Below are positions 47,088 through 55,816 of a stretch of 64,000 nucleotides of DNA, piece by piece. A model generated the notes under the pieces. It did not search any database. It was not told where the DNA came from and worked only from the letters and a program-made list of their open reading frames with translations. The DNA lies in assembly GCF_000519305.1 (NCBI RefSeq), contig NZ_JAFG01000005.1, positions 376,018-440,017 on the forward strand, given 5' to 3'. The translations under genes were made by a program, and so were the position numbers. The DNA is from Mesorhizobium ciceri WSM4083 (GTDB taxonomy: Bacteria; Pseudomonadota; Alphaproteobacteria; Rhizobiales; Rhizobiaceae). The number at the start of each line of letters is the position of its first letter. Positions within the stretch are counted from its first letter, which is position 1.

Positions 47088-49394
47088 GTGGCGCGCAAGA
47101 TCACCGGCAGAACCCACGGCGATCCGCGCAACGCCGACACCAGGGCCAAGGTCAATGACGACTATCGGCCGTCGCGTGACGAAATCCTGCGCTACATCGC
47201 CGAAAATCCCGATCGCGCCGGCAAACGCGACATCGCCAAGGCGTTCGCGCTGCGCGGCGACGACCGCATCTGGCTGAAGGACATTTTGCGCGACCTGCAG
47301 GACGAAGGCGTCCTGACCAAGGAGCGCAAGCAACTGGCCCGCGTCGGCGCCCTGCCCCATGTCGCCGTGCTCGACATTTTTGGCCGCGACGGCGATGGCA
47401 TTTTGCTGGCGCACCCGGCCGAGGCCGTGGGAACGGGCGAACCGCCCGTCGTCTCGATCCGCGTGTCGCGTGGCGGCAACGGCCCGGCGCCGGGCATCGG
47501 CGACCGCGTGCTGGCCAAGACCTTTCCGACCAACGAGGCGACCGGCCCCGCCTACACCGGGCGGGTGATGAAGATTTTCGAGAAGCGCACCGATGCCGTG
47601 CTCGGCGTCTTTCGCATCTTGCAGGACGGCACCTTCCGCATCGAGCCGGTGGAACGGCGCCAGCCCGAACTGATCGTCGACAAGGAATTCCAGAACGGCG
47701 CCAAGAACGGTGACCTGGTGGAGGTCGAGCCGGCGCGGGCTTCCCGCTATGGGCTGCCGAGGGCCAAGGTGCTCAACGTGCTGGGCTCTCTGACCAGCGA
47801 AAAGGCGGTCTCGATGATCGCCATCCACGCACACGACATTCCGCACATCTTTCCAGCCGACGTCATCGCAGAATCCGAAGCGGTCAAACCGGCGACGCTG
47901 GACCACCGCGAGGATTGGCGCGACCTGCCGTTGATCACCATCGATCCGGCCGACGCCAAGGATCATGACGACGCCGTCTTCGCCACGCCGGATCTCGACG
48001 AGAAGAACCCCGGCGGCGTGGTTGCCACCGTCGCCATCGCCGACGTCGCCGCCTATGTGCGCTACGGCACGGCGCTCGACCGCGAAGCGCTGAAGCGCGG
48101 CAATTCGGTCTATTTCCCGGATCGTGTCGTGCCGATGCTGCCCGAGCGCATCTCCAACGATCTCTGCTCGCTGCGCGAGGGTCAGGACCGTCCGGCATTG
48201 GCAGTGCGCATGATCTTTTCGGCCGAGGGCCGCAAGCTCAGGCACTCCTTCCATCGCGTCATGATGAAGTCGGCGGCAAAGCTCGCCTACCAACAGGCTC
48301 AGGCGGCGATCGACGGCGCGCCGGACGACAAGACAGGCCCAATCCTCGAAACGGTGCTGAAGCCACTGTGGGACGCCTATGCGATCCTGAAGCGCGGCCG
48401 CGATGGCCGTCAGCCGCTCGAACTCGATCTGCCGGAGCGCAAGATCGTGCTCAAGCCGGACGGCACCGTCGATCGCGTCATCGTGCCGGAGCGGCTCGAT
48501 GCCCACAAGCTCATCGAAGAATTCATGATCCAGGCCAATGTCGCCGCGGCCGAAACGCTCGAGGCGAAGAAGCAGGAACTGGTCTACCGCGTCCATGACG
48601 CGCCATCGCTGGCCAAGCAGGAATCGCTGCGCGAGTTCCTGCAGACATTGGGCCTGTCACTTGCGCGCGGCGCGCAGATGCAGCCAAGCCAGTTCAACGG
48701 CATTTTGGAGCGCGTGCGCGGCGCCGACAATGAAGGCCTGGTCAACGAAGTGGTTCTGCGCTCGCAGAGCCAGGCCGAATATTCGCCAAAGAACATCGGC
48801 CATTTCGGTCTCAACCTCCGCCGCTACGCCCATTTCACCTCGCCGATCCGCCGCTATGCCGATTTGATCGTGCATCGCGGACTTATTGCCGCACTGGGCC
48901 TGGGTCCGGGCGGGCTGACGCAGGACGAAGCGGCACGGCTCGAAGATGTCGCCGTGCTGATCTCCGGCACGGAGCGCCGCGCAATGGCGGCCGAGCGGGA
49001 CACGGTCGACCGTCTGATCGCCGCCTACCTTGCCGAACGCGTCGACGACCGGTTCGACGCCCGCATCTCCGGCGTCACCAAGTCAGGACTATTTGTCCAA
49101 TTGCCGCAGTACGGCGCGGATGGTTTCATCCCGGTGTCAACTCTGGGCGGCGATTACTATATATACGACGAAACGGCCCGCTCCCTGTTCGGAGAACGTT
49201 CGGGCAAAGGTTATCAGCTCGCGGACCGTGTCGAGGTCCGGCTCATCGAGGTGGCGCCGATGGCCGGTGCGATGCGCTTCGAGATGTTGACCGACCCGAA
49301 GCCTTTGCCGGGCTCCAAGCGGTCGTTTCACAAGGCCAAGGGCCGCGCCCGCGCGTCGCAATCGCGACCGGGTTCGCGCGGCAGGAGACGATGA
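47088..49394 (+). CDS. rnr: Ribonuclease R
   Basis: A 768-residue 3'-5' exoribonuclease that degrades structured RNA. The RNB domain holds the metal-binding aspartates in IDPADAKDHDDAVF, and HFTSPIRRYADLIVHR is diagnostic. A winged-helix region precedes the cold-shock domains. An S1 domain (VDDRFDARISGVTKSGLFVQL) and a short basic tail end the protein. It is coupled to topA upstream (6-bp gap) and to the DUF983 gene downstream (ATGA overlap). Confidence 0.95.
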   Translation: MARKITGRTHGDPRNADTRAKVNDDYRPSRDEILRYIAENPDRAGKRDIAKAFALRGDDRIWLKDILRDLQDEGVLTKERKQLARVGALPHVAVLDIFGRDGDGILLAHPAEAVGTGEPPVVSIRVSRGGNGPAPGIGDRVLAKTFPTNEATGPAYTGRVMKIFEKRTDAVLGVFRILQDGTFRIEPVERRQPELIVDKEFQNGAKNGDLVEVEPARASRYGLPRAKVLNVLGSLTSEKAVSMIAIHAHDIPHIFPADVIAESEAVKPATLDHREDWRDLPLITIDPADAKDHDDAVFATPDLDEKNPGGVVATVAIADVAAYVRYGTALDREALKRGNSVYFPDRVVPMLPERISNDLCSLREGQDRPALAVRMIFSAEGRKLRHSFHRVMMKSAAKLAYQQAQAAIDGAPDDKTGPILETVLKPLWDAYAILKRGRDGRQPLELDLPERKIVLKPDGTVDRVIVPERLDAHKLIEEFMIQANVAAAETLEAKKQELVYRVHDAPSLAKQESLREFLQTLGLSLARGAQMQPSQFNGILERVRGADNEGLVNEVVLRSQSQAEYSPKNIGHFGLNLRRYAHFTSPIRRYADLIVHRGLIAALGLGPGGLTQDEAARLEDVAVLISGTERRAMAAERDTVDRLIAAYLAERVDDRFDARISGVTKSGLFVQLPQYGADGFIPVSTLGGDYYIYDETARSLFGERSGKGYQLADRVEVRLIEVAPMAGAMRFEMLTDPKPLPGSKRSFHKAKGRARASQSRPGSRGRRR

Positions 49395-49840
49395 TGACAA
49401 CAGCCATGGAAGAACAGGTTTTCGGCGGAGAACATCACTCGGGCCGGGCCGCGCGTCCGCTGTGGACGGCGATGAAGCGCGGCCTGCTCGGCCGCTGCCC
49501 GCATTGCGGCGAAGGCAAGCTGTTTCGCGCTTTCACCAAGACCGTCGACACATGCAGCGTCTGCGGTGAGGAACTACATCATCACCGGGCCGACGACCTG
49601 CCCGCCTATCTCGTCATCGTCATCGTCGGCCACATCGTGCTGGGCGCCTTCATGGGCGTCGAGGCGACGTCGACTTTGTCCACATGGCAGCACATCGCCA
49701 TCTGGGTGCCGCTGACCATCCTTTTGTCGGTTGCGTTGCTGCAGCCGGTCAAGGGTGCCGTCATCGGACTGCAATGGGCCTTCTATATGCACGGCTTCGG
49801 CGGCGAGCACGACGTGATCGAGCCGCATCCCGGAGCCTAG
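49391..49840 (+). CDS. DUF983 membrane protein
   Basis: A 149-residue protein with the DUF983 pattern: a zinc-ribbon-like pair (CPHCGEGKLFRAF and CSVCGEELHHHRADDLPAY), then two membrane helices (LVIVIVGHIVLGAFMG and WVPLTILLSVALLQPVKGAV). The family is unassigned, often next to rnr or cytochrome oxidase genes in alphaproteobacteria. Its ATG overlaps the rnr stop by 4 bp. Confidence 0.88.
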   Translation: MMTTAMEEQVFGGEHHSGRAARPLWTAMKRGLLGRCPHCGEGKLFRAFTKTVDTCSVCGEELHHHRADDLPAYLVIVIVGHIVLGAFMGVEATSTLSTWQHIAIWVPLTILLSVALLQPVKGAVIGLQWAFYMHGFGGEHDVIEPHPGA

Positions 49841-49926
49841 GCCGCGGCCAAGAATGCTGCCTGGCGCAACATACCGACCGTGAAAGGCCACTTTCGCTTG
49901 CCAGAAGTTTCCGCTAGGTCCTGCGC

Positions 49927-50667
49927 ATGGACGGTATGACCAAGGCGGAAGTCGACAGGATCGAGCGGAGCATGATCGCTCATAGCGACCGGCCAATCCG
50001 CCCGCGCGACGCGGCAACCCTCATCCTACTCGACCGCAAGGACGATAAGGTGCTGGTTCTGATGGGTCGCCGCCATGCCGGCCACGCCTTCATGCCGGGG
50101 AAGTTTGTTTTTCCCGGCGGCCGCACCGATCCGGCCGACAGCCGCATACCGGTCGTCGCCCCCCTGCACCCGGAGCAGGAAGCCAGGCTGATCGCCGGGC
50201 CGGGACGCACAAGCGCCGCACGAGCCCGCGCCATCGCCCTGTCGGCCATCCGCGAAACCTATGAGGAAGCCGGGCTGCTGATCGGCCGCAAGGGTGCTTT
50301 CGCAACCCCCAGGTCCGACTGGCAGGGCTTTGCCGAACACGGCGTGCAACCCTCGCTGGACATGCTGCGCTTCGTCGCGCGCGCCATCACGCCGCCCAAC
50401 CGGGTGCGCCGCTTCGACACCCGTTTTTTCAGCGCCTGGCGTGACGACGTCGCCGTCGAACTGCCCGGTGGCGGTCCCACCAACGAACTGGAAGAACTGG
50501 TCTGGCTGCCGCTTGCCAAGGCCAGGGAAGCCGACATACCCGACATCACCCGAATGATCCTGGACGAGCTGGAAAAGCGCCTCGCCCATGATCCATTGTT
50601 GCGTCCAGGCGGCCCCGTGCCCTTCTACCGGCTTGTCCGCAGCCGCTTCATCCGCGAACTTCTCTAG
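49927..50667 (+). CDS. NUDIX hydrolase
   Basis: A 246-residue hydrolase with a NUDIX box read as an upstream Gly, then AIRETYEEAGLLIG (REx2EExG). FPGGRTDPADSR precedes it. Size and the C-terminal WLPLAKAREADIPDITRMIL resemble the NUDT19-like or CoA-pyrophosphatase-like group, but the substrate is not determined. It follows the DUF983 gene after 86 bp on the same strand, and the pair is conserved in rhizobia from memory. Confidence 0.85.
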   Translation: MDGMTKAEVDRIERSMIAHSDRPIRPRDAATLILLDRKDDKVLVLMGRRHAGHAFMPGKFVFPGGRTDPADSRIPVVAPLHPEQEARLIAGPGRTSAARARAIALSAIRETYEEAGLLIGRKGAFATPRSDWQGFAEHGVQPSLDMLRFVARAITPPNRVRRFDTRFFSAWRDDVAVELPGGGPTNELEELVWLPLAKAREADIPDITRMILDELEKRLAHDPLLRPGGPVPFYRLVRSRFIRELL

Positions 50668-50721
50668 AGCACTTTCCCTAGGGAATTGCGTAAGATCAAA
50701 CAGGCAGAGTATCAGCATCCC

Positions 50722-51900
50722 ATGACGGTCGATACCCAACCACAGGGCGACGAACGCGTACACTGGCTGCCGATGGTGGCGGCGATCTCGTCGATCAGCG
50801 TCGTCGGCATCGCCATCGGCCTCGGCATGCCGCTGCTCAGCGTCATCCTCGAAACGCGCGGCCATTCGGCTTCGATGATCGGCCTCAACACCGCCGTTGC
50901 CGGCCTCGCCTCGATCGCCGGTGCGCCTCTGGCGACCCCGCTCGCCATGCGCTTCGGCGTTGCCTGGACCATGATCGCCATGATCGCCGCCGGCGCTCTG
51001 GCCTTTGTCGGCTTCCATTTCGCACCCGATTTCTGGATGTGGTTTCCACTGCGCATCGTGCTGCACATTGCGCTGACGGTGCTGTTCATCCTGTCCGAAT
51101 TCTGGATCAGCACCTCGGCGCCGCCGCACCGGCGCGGCCTTGTCCTCGGCATCTACGCCACTGTCCTGTCGCTCGGCTTTGCCGCGGGACCGTGGCTGTT
51201 CGCCCATCTCGGCAGTTCCGGCTTCAGGCCGTTCGGCGTCATCATTGCGTTGGTGACGCTGGCGGCCATACCCGTGCTGGCAGCACGCAACGAGAGCCCT
51301 TCGATCGCCTCGGATGGCGAAACCAGCAATTTCCTACGCTACATCTGGCTGGTGCCGTCGGCGACCGCTGCCGTGCTGGTGTTCGGCGCGGTGGAAACCG
51401 GCGGCTTTGCGCTGTTCCCGATCTACGGCAGCCGAATCGGCTACTCCGAAGCCGATGCAGCCCTTCTGCTGACCATGATCGGCCTCGGCAATGTGTTGTT
51501 GCAGATCCCGATCGGCATGATCAGCGACCGCGTCAGCGATCGCCGCTACCTGCTGATTGCCTGCGCCACGGTCGGTCTTATCGGCACCGTCTTCATGCCC
51601 TTCTTCGCCCAGAATTGGCATTTGATGGCCGCGCTTCTGTTCGTCTGGGGCGGCGTCGTCGCTGCCATGTACACGATCGGCCTCGCCCATCTCGGATCGC
51701 AGCTTTCCGGCCATGAACTGGCGTCGGCCAACGCCGCCTTCGTGCTGTGCTACGGCGTCGGCATGGTGCTCGGCCCGCAGGCGATCGGCATCGGCATGGA
51801 TGCGTTCGGCCCGTCCGGCTTCGGCTGGTCGCTCGGCCTGTTCTTCGCCGCCTATATCGCTTTGGTCGCCGTCAGGTTGGTTCGCAAGATCCTGCTGTAG
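50722..51900 (+). CDS. MFS transporter
   Basis: A 392-residue permease with about 12 hydrophobic helices. APPHRRGLVLGIYATVLSLGFAAGP is the family-typical region of YfcJ/YcaD-like MFS proteins, and MISDRVSDRRYLL marks the cytoplasmic loop of the second half. The substrate is unknown. The longest frame begins at a TTG (50686); the ATG at 50722 was chosen although its ribosome-binding site is weak. Confidence 0.82.
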   Translation: MTVDTQPQGDERVHWLPMVAAISSISVVGIAIGLGMPLLSVILETRGHSASMIGLNTAVAGLASIAGAPLATPLAMRFGVAWTMIAMIAAGALAFVGFHFAPDFWMWFPLRIVLHIALTVLFILSEFWISTSAPPHRRGLVLGIYATVLSLGFAAGPWLFAHLGSSGFRPFGVIIALVTLAAIPVLAARNESPSIASDGETSNFLRYIWLVPSATAAVLVFGAVETGGFALFPIYGSRIGYSEADAALLLTMIGLGNVLLQIPIGMISDRVSDRRYLLIACATVGLIGTVFMPFFAQNWHLMAALLFVWGGVVAAMYTIGLAHLGSQLSGHELASANAAFVLCYGVGMVLGPQAIGIGMDAFGPSGFGWSLGLFFAAYIALVAVRLVRKILL

Positions 51901-52011
51901 CGCGACCGCGGCCTGCCATGCATTTGGCACGGCACGGTGACAGGCTGCTGACAGAACCGTGTCAGGAGCACAGGGCTAAAAGGGTGTCCCAAAACACTTG
52001 AGGACACTTCC

Positions 52012-52470
52012 ATGATCGACAGCGGCTTTGAAACCACATCGCTACGCATGACACTGCTTCTGCTCGTGACCTTCCAGGCTCCGGCCGCCGACGTCGACCG
52101 CATCATGGATGCCGTGGTGGCGATTGCGCCGCTGGCCATGGGCAAATATGACCGCAATGCCTATCAGTCGGCGCACGGCATCGAACGCTACAGGCCGCTT
52201 GAGGGTGCGGCCGCCGGCGCCGAAACCGAATTGAGGCGGCGGCCCGGCACGGTCGAGGTTTCCTTCGAACTGCCGGACGATCAGGCGCTGGCCGCCCGTG
52301 TCGTCGAGGCGATTTTCCAGGCACATTCCTACCAGGAACCGGTGATCCGCATTCAGCCGATTCTCGCCAGCCGTTCCAAGGGACTGGACGACCGCGCCAA
52401 TCCGAATCGCTGGTGGAACACGACCGGAGACTGGAAGAAGGTTGCGGTGTCAGTGACAGAAACCGCATGA
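52012..52470 (+). CDS. Small protein resembling the NIF3/YqfO insert domain
   Basis: A 152-residue soluble protein. The layout of a beta strand with LLLLVTFQAPAADVDRIMDAV, then MGKYDRNAYQSAHGIERYRPLEGAAAG, and finally VVEAIFQAHSYQEPVIRIQ closely parallels the CutA-like insert of NIF3/YqfO proteins (G-x-Y-x-S-x-G-x-F-x-P-x-x-GA ... HPYEEP). Stand-alone versions are known but uncharacterised. TTGAGGA lies about 9 nt before the ATG. It is the last gene before rpmG. Confidence 0.65.
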   Translation: MIDSGFETTSLRMTLLLLVTFQAPAADVDRIMDAVVAIAPLAMGKYDRNAYQSAHGIERYRPLEGAAAGAETELRRRPGTVEVSFELPDDQALAARVVEAIFQAHSYQEPVIRIQPILASRSKGLDDRANPNRWWNTTGDWKKVAVSVTETA

Positions 52471-52518
52471 TTTCCGCTCACCAGCAGCCTCCGGCGGATC
52501 GCACCAGGCTTGCCGGGC

Positions 52519-52546
52519 TTGACTTTCCGGGCGCGTTCTTTATGTG
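52519..52546 (+). promoter_or_regulatory. Candidate sigma-70 promoter of rpmG
   Basis: TTGACT (52519-52524), a 16-bp spacer and TATGTG (52541-52546) lie about 80 bp before the rpmG ATG. The -35 box is close to consensus and the position is sensible for a ribosomal protein gene. Confidence 0.5.
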
Positions 52547-52623
52547 TCGCGCCAAGTTTCCCGCGTCCGGGTGTTTCCCCGTGCTCCAGCGGCCAAAACC
52601 CCACGAACAAACGGACTGATATC

Positions 52624-52791
52624 ATGGCCAAAGCCGCAAACATCAAGATCAAGCTTCTGTCGACCGCCGACACCGGTTTCTTCTACGTGACCAGCAAGAA
52701 CAGCCGTACCAAGACCGACAAGCTGTCGTTCCGCAAGTACGACCCGGTCGCCAAGAAGCACGTCGAATTCAAGGAAACCAAGATCAAGTAA
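52624..52791 (+). CDS. rpmG: 50S ribosomal protein L33
   Basis: A 55-residue ribosomal protein with the L33 sequence pattern [20 protein letters not shown] and [20 protein letters not shown]. It has no cysteines, so it is the zinc-independent (C-minus) form. The start at 52624 gives the standard length; the upstream in-frame extension is leader sequence. A strong terminator follows at 52815-52840. Confidence 0.97.
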   Translation: MAKAANIKIKLLSTADTGFFYVTSKNSRTKTDKLSFRKYDPVAKKHVEFKETKIK

Positions 52792-52814
52792 TCTGGTTTC
52801 CCGCTGTAATGCCG

Positions 52815-52840
52815 AAACGCCGCCCAAGGGGCGGCGTTTT
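52815..52840 (+). terminator. Intrinsic terminator of rpmG
   Basis: AAACGCCGCCC (52815-52825), loop AAG, GGGCGGCGTTT, with TTTT at 52837-52840. The stem is perfect over 11 bp, and the hairpin starts 23 nt after the stop codon. Confidence 0.9.
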
Positions 52841-52961
52841 CGTTTGTAACCAGTTGATTTCGTTGCACCTGAGCAGAGACTCCAGCCAAAAGGATTGACC
52901 CTTCGCCATGGTTGCGGCACCCTTGGCCGTGGGTTGGGTGTCATGAACAAGGCGCCTATGG

Positions 52962-53219
52962 ATGTCGAAGAAGGTGAAAGCTGCAATGATTGCAGCCCTT
53001 GTCGCTCTGGCTGCTGGCTTCGCCGTCAGCAACGGGCTGATAAGCCAGCAGACGGCCGATGAGATCAAGGCCAGGACTGACCAGGTTCTGACTGAGGAAG
53101 AGGCCGCACAGCCTGCACCTCAGCCTGACAGCCCCGCCCCGCCTTCCGCGGAACCCGCACCGCAGGCTCCGACCCCTCCCGCCGCGGCACCCCCGCAAGG
53201 ATCCCAACAGGGTCAATGA
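52962..53219 (+). CDS. Small Pro/Ala-rich protein with one membrane or signal segment
   Basis: An 85-residue protein: a basic start (MSKKVKAA), one hydrophobic stretch (MIAALVALAAGFAVSNGLI), a short helical part and a C-terminal half that is almost all Pro, Ala, Gln and Ser. It could be a small inner-membrane or exported protein. No family is recognised. Two other ATGs just upstream are out of frame. Composition fits the host, which gives moderate support for coding. Confidence 0.5.
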   Translation: MSKKVKAAMIAALVALAAGFAVSNGLISQQTADEIKARTDQVLTEEEAAQPAPQPDSPAPPSAEPAPQAPTPPAAAPPQGSQQGQ

Positions 53220-53375
53220 AGAAGCCTCGCCAAGATGGGCTCCTCTCGTGCGGTCGCGCCAGCTTGAGTGTATCGTTTTAATACAATCGCCGATTGGTAG
53301 ACTTGCACTACGGATAGGCAGTTAGTTTCAGCGTCAGGCAAAAAGGGGGGAAATGCCTCGCACTGGGAGAAAACG

Positions 53376-53585
53376 ATGTCCATACAAAAAGGCGACTTTC
53401 GAACCAACAGAGCCGACTACGTGATTGCCGCGATGCATGGCGGAGTGACCGCCGAAGACAGCGTCCGGGACGAAAACCTGGCAAGAAGAAAGAAGTCCCT
53501 GTGGCTGAAGGAGCGGCGATCGGCCAAGTCGGCCGAAAACCCGTTGGACAGTTCGCCGCTGTCTAAAAGAAGCTCTCGCGGTTAG
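53376..53585 (+). CDS. Small basic hypothetical protein
   Basis: A 69-residue frame (MSIQKGDFRTNRADYVIAAM...) rich in Lys, Arg and Ser, with no hydrophobic segment. GGGAGAAAACG immediately before the ATG is a good ribosome-binding site. No family is recognised and its reality rests on the RBS only. Confidence 0.4.
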   Translation: MSIQKGDFRTNRADYVIAAMHGGVTAEDSVRDENLARRKKSLWLKERRSAKSAENPLDSSPLSKRSSRG

Positions 53586-53901
53586 CGGTCTACAATCGCC
53601 TTCCGCGATCACACCATATCCGCACACAACCCACTTACCCATATTGCAAGTGCCGCCGTCGGTGTTGACTAGCTCCGATGGCGGCCTAGTTCGTGGCGAA
53701 ATGACCTCCGTCCTTTTGCGAAGACGGCGGGACTAAAGTCTTGCGCTTTGCATCCAAAGGTCCCAGTGATCCTGTTAGGTTCCGGAAATGTCTCTTGGAC
53801 GTTCCGCTATTTTATCCAATTGAAATGTAGCGTTACCGCGTATGTCCCGCCCGATAGCGGCGCCTGATCCGGCTACCCGCGTCCGCCCCGGCTGAGTCCC
53901 C
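53586..53901. other. Gene-free interval before the ABC operon end
   Basis: About 316 bp between the small basic ORF and the end of the convergent ABC ATPase gene. I see no credible ORF, strong hairpin or RNA gene. It has a lower GC content than the flanking genes. Confidence 0.45.
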
Positions 53902-54963
53902 TCAGCCGATGCGCTCACCGCTCTTCGGATCGAACAGATGCAGTTGGTCTGGTTCGGCCACCAACCGTACCACATCGCCGGGCTTCACGCCGGCACGGCC
54001 CATGGCAAAGACGCAAAGCTGCTGGCTGGCCAGCTTGACGTAGAACTGCGTCGAAAGCCCGAGCGGCTCGACCACCCCCACCTCGCCCTTCAACGCGCCG
54101 TCATCCGCCAACTTGATATGCTCGGGCCGCAGACCGACGGTGATGGCGTCACCGTCCGTCAGCGGCAGGCCTTCCGGCAGGCGCAGCACCTGGCCATCGG
54201 CCAGTACGGCCTCACCACCCTTGCGAACCATCGCCGGCAGGAAATTCATGCCAGGGGAACCGATGAAACCGGCGACGAACATGTTGGCCGGCCGATCATA
54301 GAGATCGAGCGGTGCGCCGACCTGCTGGATCAACCCGTCATGCATGACGACGATCCGGTCGGCCATGGTCATCGCCTCGATCTGATCGTGGGTGACATAA
54401 ACCGATGTCGTCTTCAGCTGCTGGTGCAGCGCCTTGATCTCGGCGCGCATATGGACGCGCAGCTTGGCGTCGAGGTTCGACAGCGGTTCGTCGAACAGGA
54501 AGACCTTGGGATCCCGCACGATGGCACGGCCCATGGCGACGCGCTGGCGCTGGCCGCCGGACAATTGTCGCGGCAGGCGCTGCAGGAAGGTGTCGAGCCC
54601 GAGCCGCTTGGCGGCGCCGTCCACCCTGGCATCGATCGTCGCCTTCTGCGCCTTCTTCAGGAGCAGGCTGAACCCCATGTTCTTCGACACGTCCATATGC
54701 GGATAGAGAGCGTAGGACTGGAACACCATGGCGATGTCGCGGTCCTTGGGTGCTACGTCGTTGACCAGCCGCTCGCCGATGCGGATCTCACCGCCGGAAG
54801 CCTCCTCCAGCCCGGCGATCATGCGCAAGAGCGTGGACTTGCCGCAGCCTGACGGCCCAACCAGGACGACGAACTCGCCATCGGCGATTTCAAGGTCGAC
54901 CGCGTGCAGGACGCGGACGGCGCCATAGTCCTTGCGGACCTTTTCGAGCGTAACAGAGGCCAT
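53902..54963 (-). CDS. CUT1-type sugar ABC importer ATP-binding protein
   Basis: A 353-residue ATPase of the MalK/UgpC/MsmK class. Walker A is VGPSGCGKSTLLRM, the signature LSGGQRQRVAMGRAI, Walker B VFLFDEPLSNLDAKLR and the H-loop VTHDQIEAM. The C-terminal about 110 residues form the TOBE regulatory domain (GLRPEHIKL). Such ATPases energise uptake of sugars, polyols or glycerol-3-phosphate. It is the last gene of the GntR-PLP-ABC operon, 4 bp after the second permease. Confidence 0.9.
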   Translation of the reverse strand: MASVTLEKVRKDYGAVRVLHAVDLEIADGEFVVLVGPSGCGKSTLLRMIAGLEEASGGEIRIGERLVNDVAPKDRDIAMVFQSYALYPHMDVSKNMGFSLLLKKAQKATIDARVDGAAKRLGLDTFLQRLPRQLSGGQRQRVAMGRAIVRDPKVFLFDEPLSNLDAKLRVHMRAEIKALHQQLKTTSVYVTHDQIEAMTMADRIVVMHDGLIQQVGAPLDLYDRPANMFVAGFIGSPGMNFLPAMVRKGGEAVLADGQVLRLPEGLPLTDGDAITVGLRPEHIKLADDGALKGEVGVVEPLGLSTQFYVKLASQQLCVFAMGRAGVKPGDVVRLVAEPDQLHLFDPKSGERIG

Positions 54964-54967
54964 CGAT

Positions 54968-55816
54968 CTATCCTTTGACGGCGCCGGCGGTCAGGCCGGT
55001 GACGAGATAGCGTTGCAGGAAGGCGAAGAAGATACAGACCGGGATCAGCGCCAGGATGGACGCCGCCATCATCTGTCCCCAGTCGACGGCGAACTTGCCG
55101 ATGAAGGTGAGCAAGCCGACGGCAAAGGTCTTTTGGTCGTCGCTGGAAATCAGCATCAGCGCGAACAGAAGCTCGCTCCAGGCGGCGGTGAAGACAAAGC
55201 CGAGGGTTGCGCCCATGCCCGGCAGCGTCAGCGGCACGATGACCTTGCGCATGGCCTGCGCGCGGGTGCAGCCGTCAATCATCGCCGCCTCCTCCAGATC
55301 CTTCGGAATGCCGTCGAAGAAGGACTGCATCAGGAAGGTGGCAAAGGCCGTGTTGAAGGCGGTGTAGATGATGATCAGCCCGGTCAGGCTGTTGATCAGG
55401 CCGATCTGACCCATCACGCGGTAGATCGGCGGAATGACCATCACCAGCGGAAAGGTCTGGGTCAAAAGCAGCATCAGCGCCAGGGCTGCCTTGCCGCGAA
55501 AGGTGAAGCGCGACATGGCATAACCGGCGAGCGTGGCGATGATCGTCACCAGTGCCGCCGTCGAGACCGAGACGATGACGCTGTTGAGGAAATAGCGCGG
55601 GAAATCGGTGGCCTCGAGCACGGTGACGAAGTTCTGCAGCGTCATATGCGACGGCCAGAAGGTGATGCCTTCGGAATAGAGAAGCCGCTCCGGCGTAACC
55701 GAGATCTTTAGCGTCCAATAGATCGGGAACAGGGCAAACAGCACGTAAGCCGCGATTGCCGCGTAGAGACCGATGCCGCCGAAGAAGCGCTGCGAGGTTG
55801 AACGTCCTGCGATCAT
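54968..55816 (-). CDS. ABC importer permease, MalG type
   Basis: A 282-residue permease with six membrane helices. The EAA-loop is seen as FFDGIPKDLEEAAMIDGCTRAQAMRKVIVPLTLPG, which docks with the ATPase. It begins with a cytoplasmic N-terminus and a helix GIGLYAAIAAYVLFALFPIYW. The start overlaps the stop of the first permease at base 55816, and it precedes the ATPase by 4 bp. Confidence 0.9.
   Translation of the reverse strand: MIAGRSTSQRFFGGIGLYAAIAAYVLFALFPIYWTLKISVTPERLLYSEGITFWPSHMTLQNFVTVLEATDFPRYFLNSVIVSVSTAALVTIIATLAGYAMSRFTFRGKAALALMLLLTQTFPLVMVIPPIYRVMGQIGLINSLTGLIIIYTAFNTAFATFLMQSFFDGIPKDLEEAAMIDGCTRAQAMRKVIVPLTLPGMGATLGFVFTAAWSELLFALMLISSDDQKTFAVGLLTFIGKFAVDWGQMMAASILALIPVCIFFAFLQRYLVTGLTAGAVKG

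Noticed and set aside
46623..48596. 657-codon frame antisense to topA 3' end and rnr
   Set aside because: Opposite the RNB catalytic motifs of RNase R and the topA C-terminus; composition is shadow-like.
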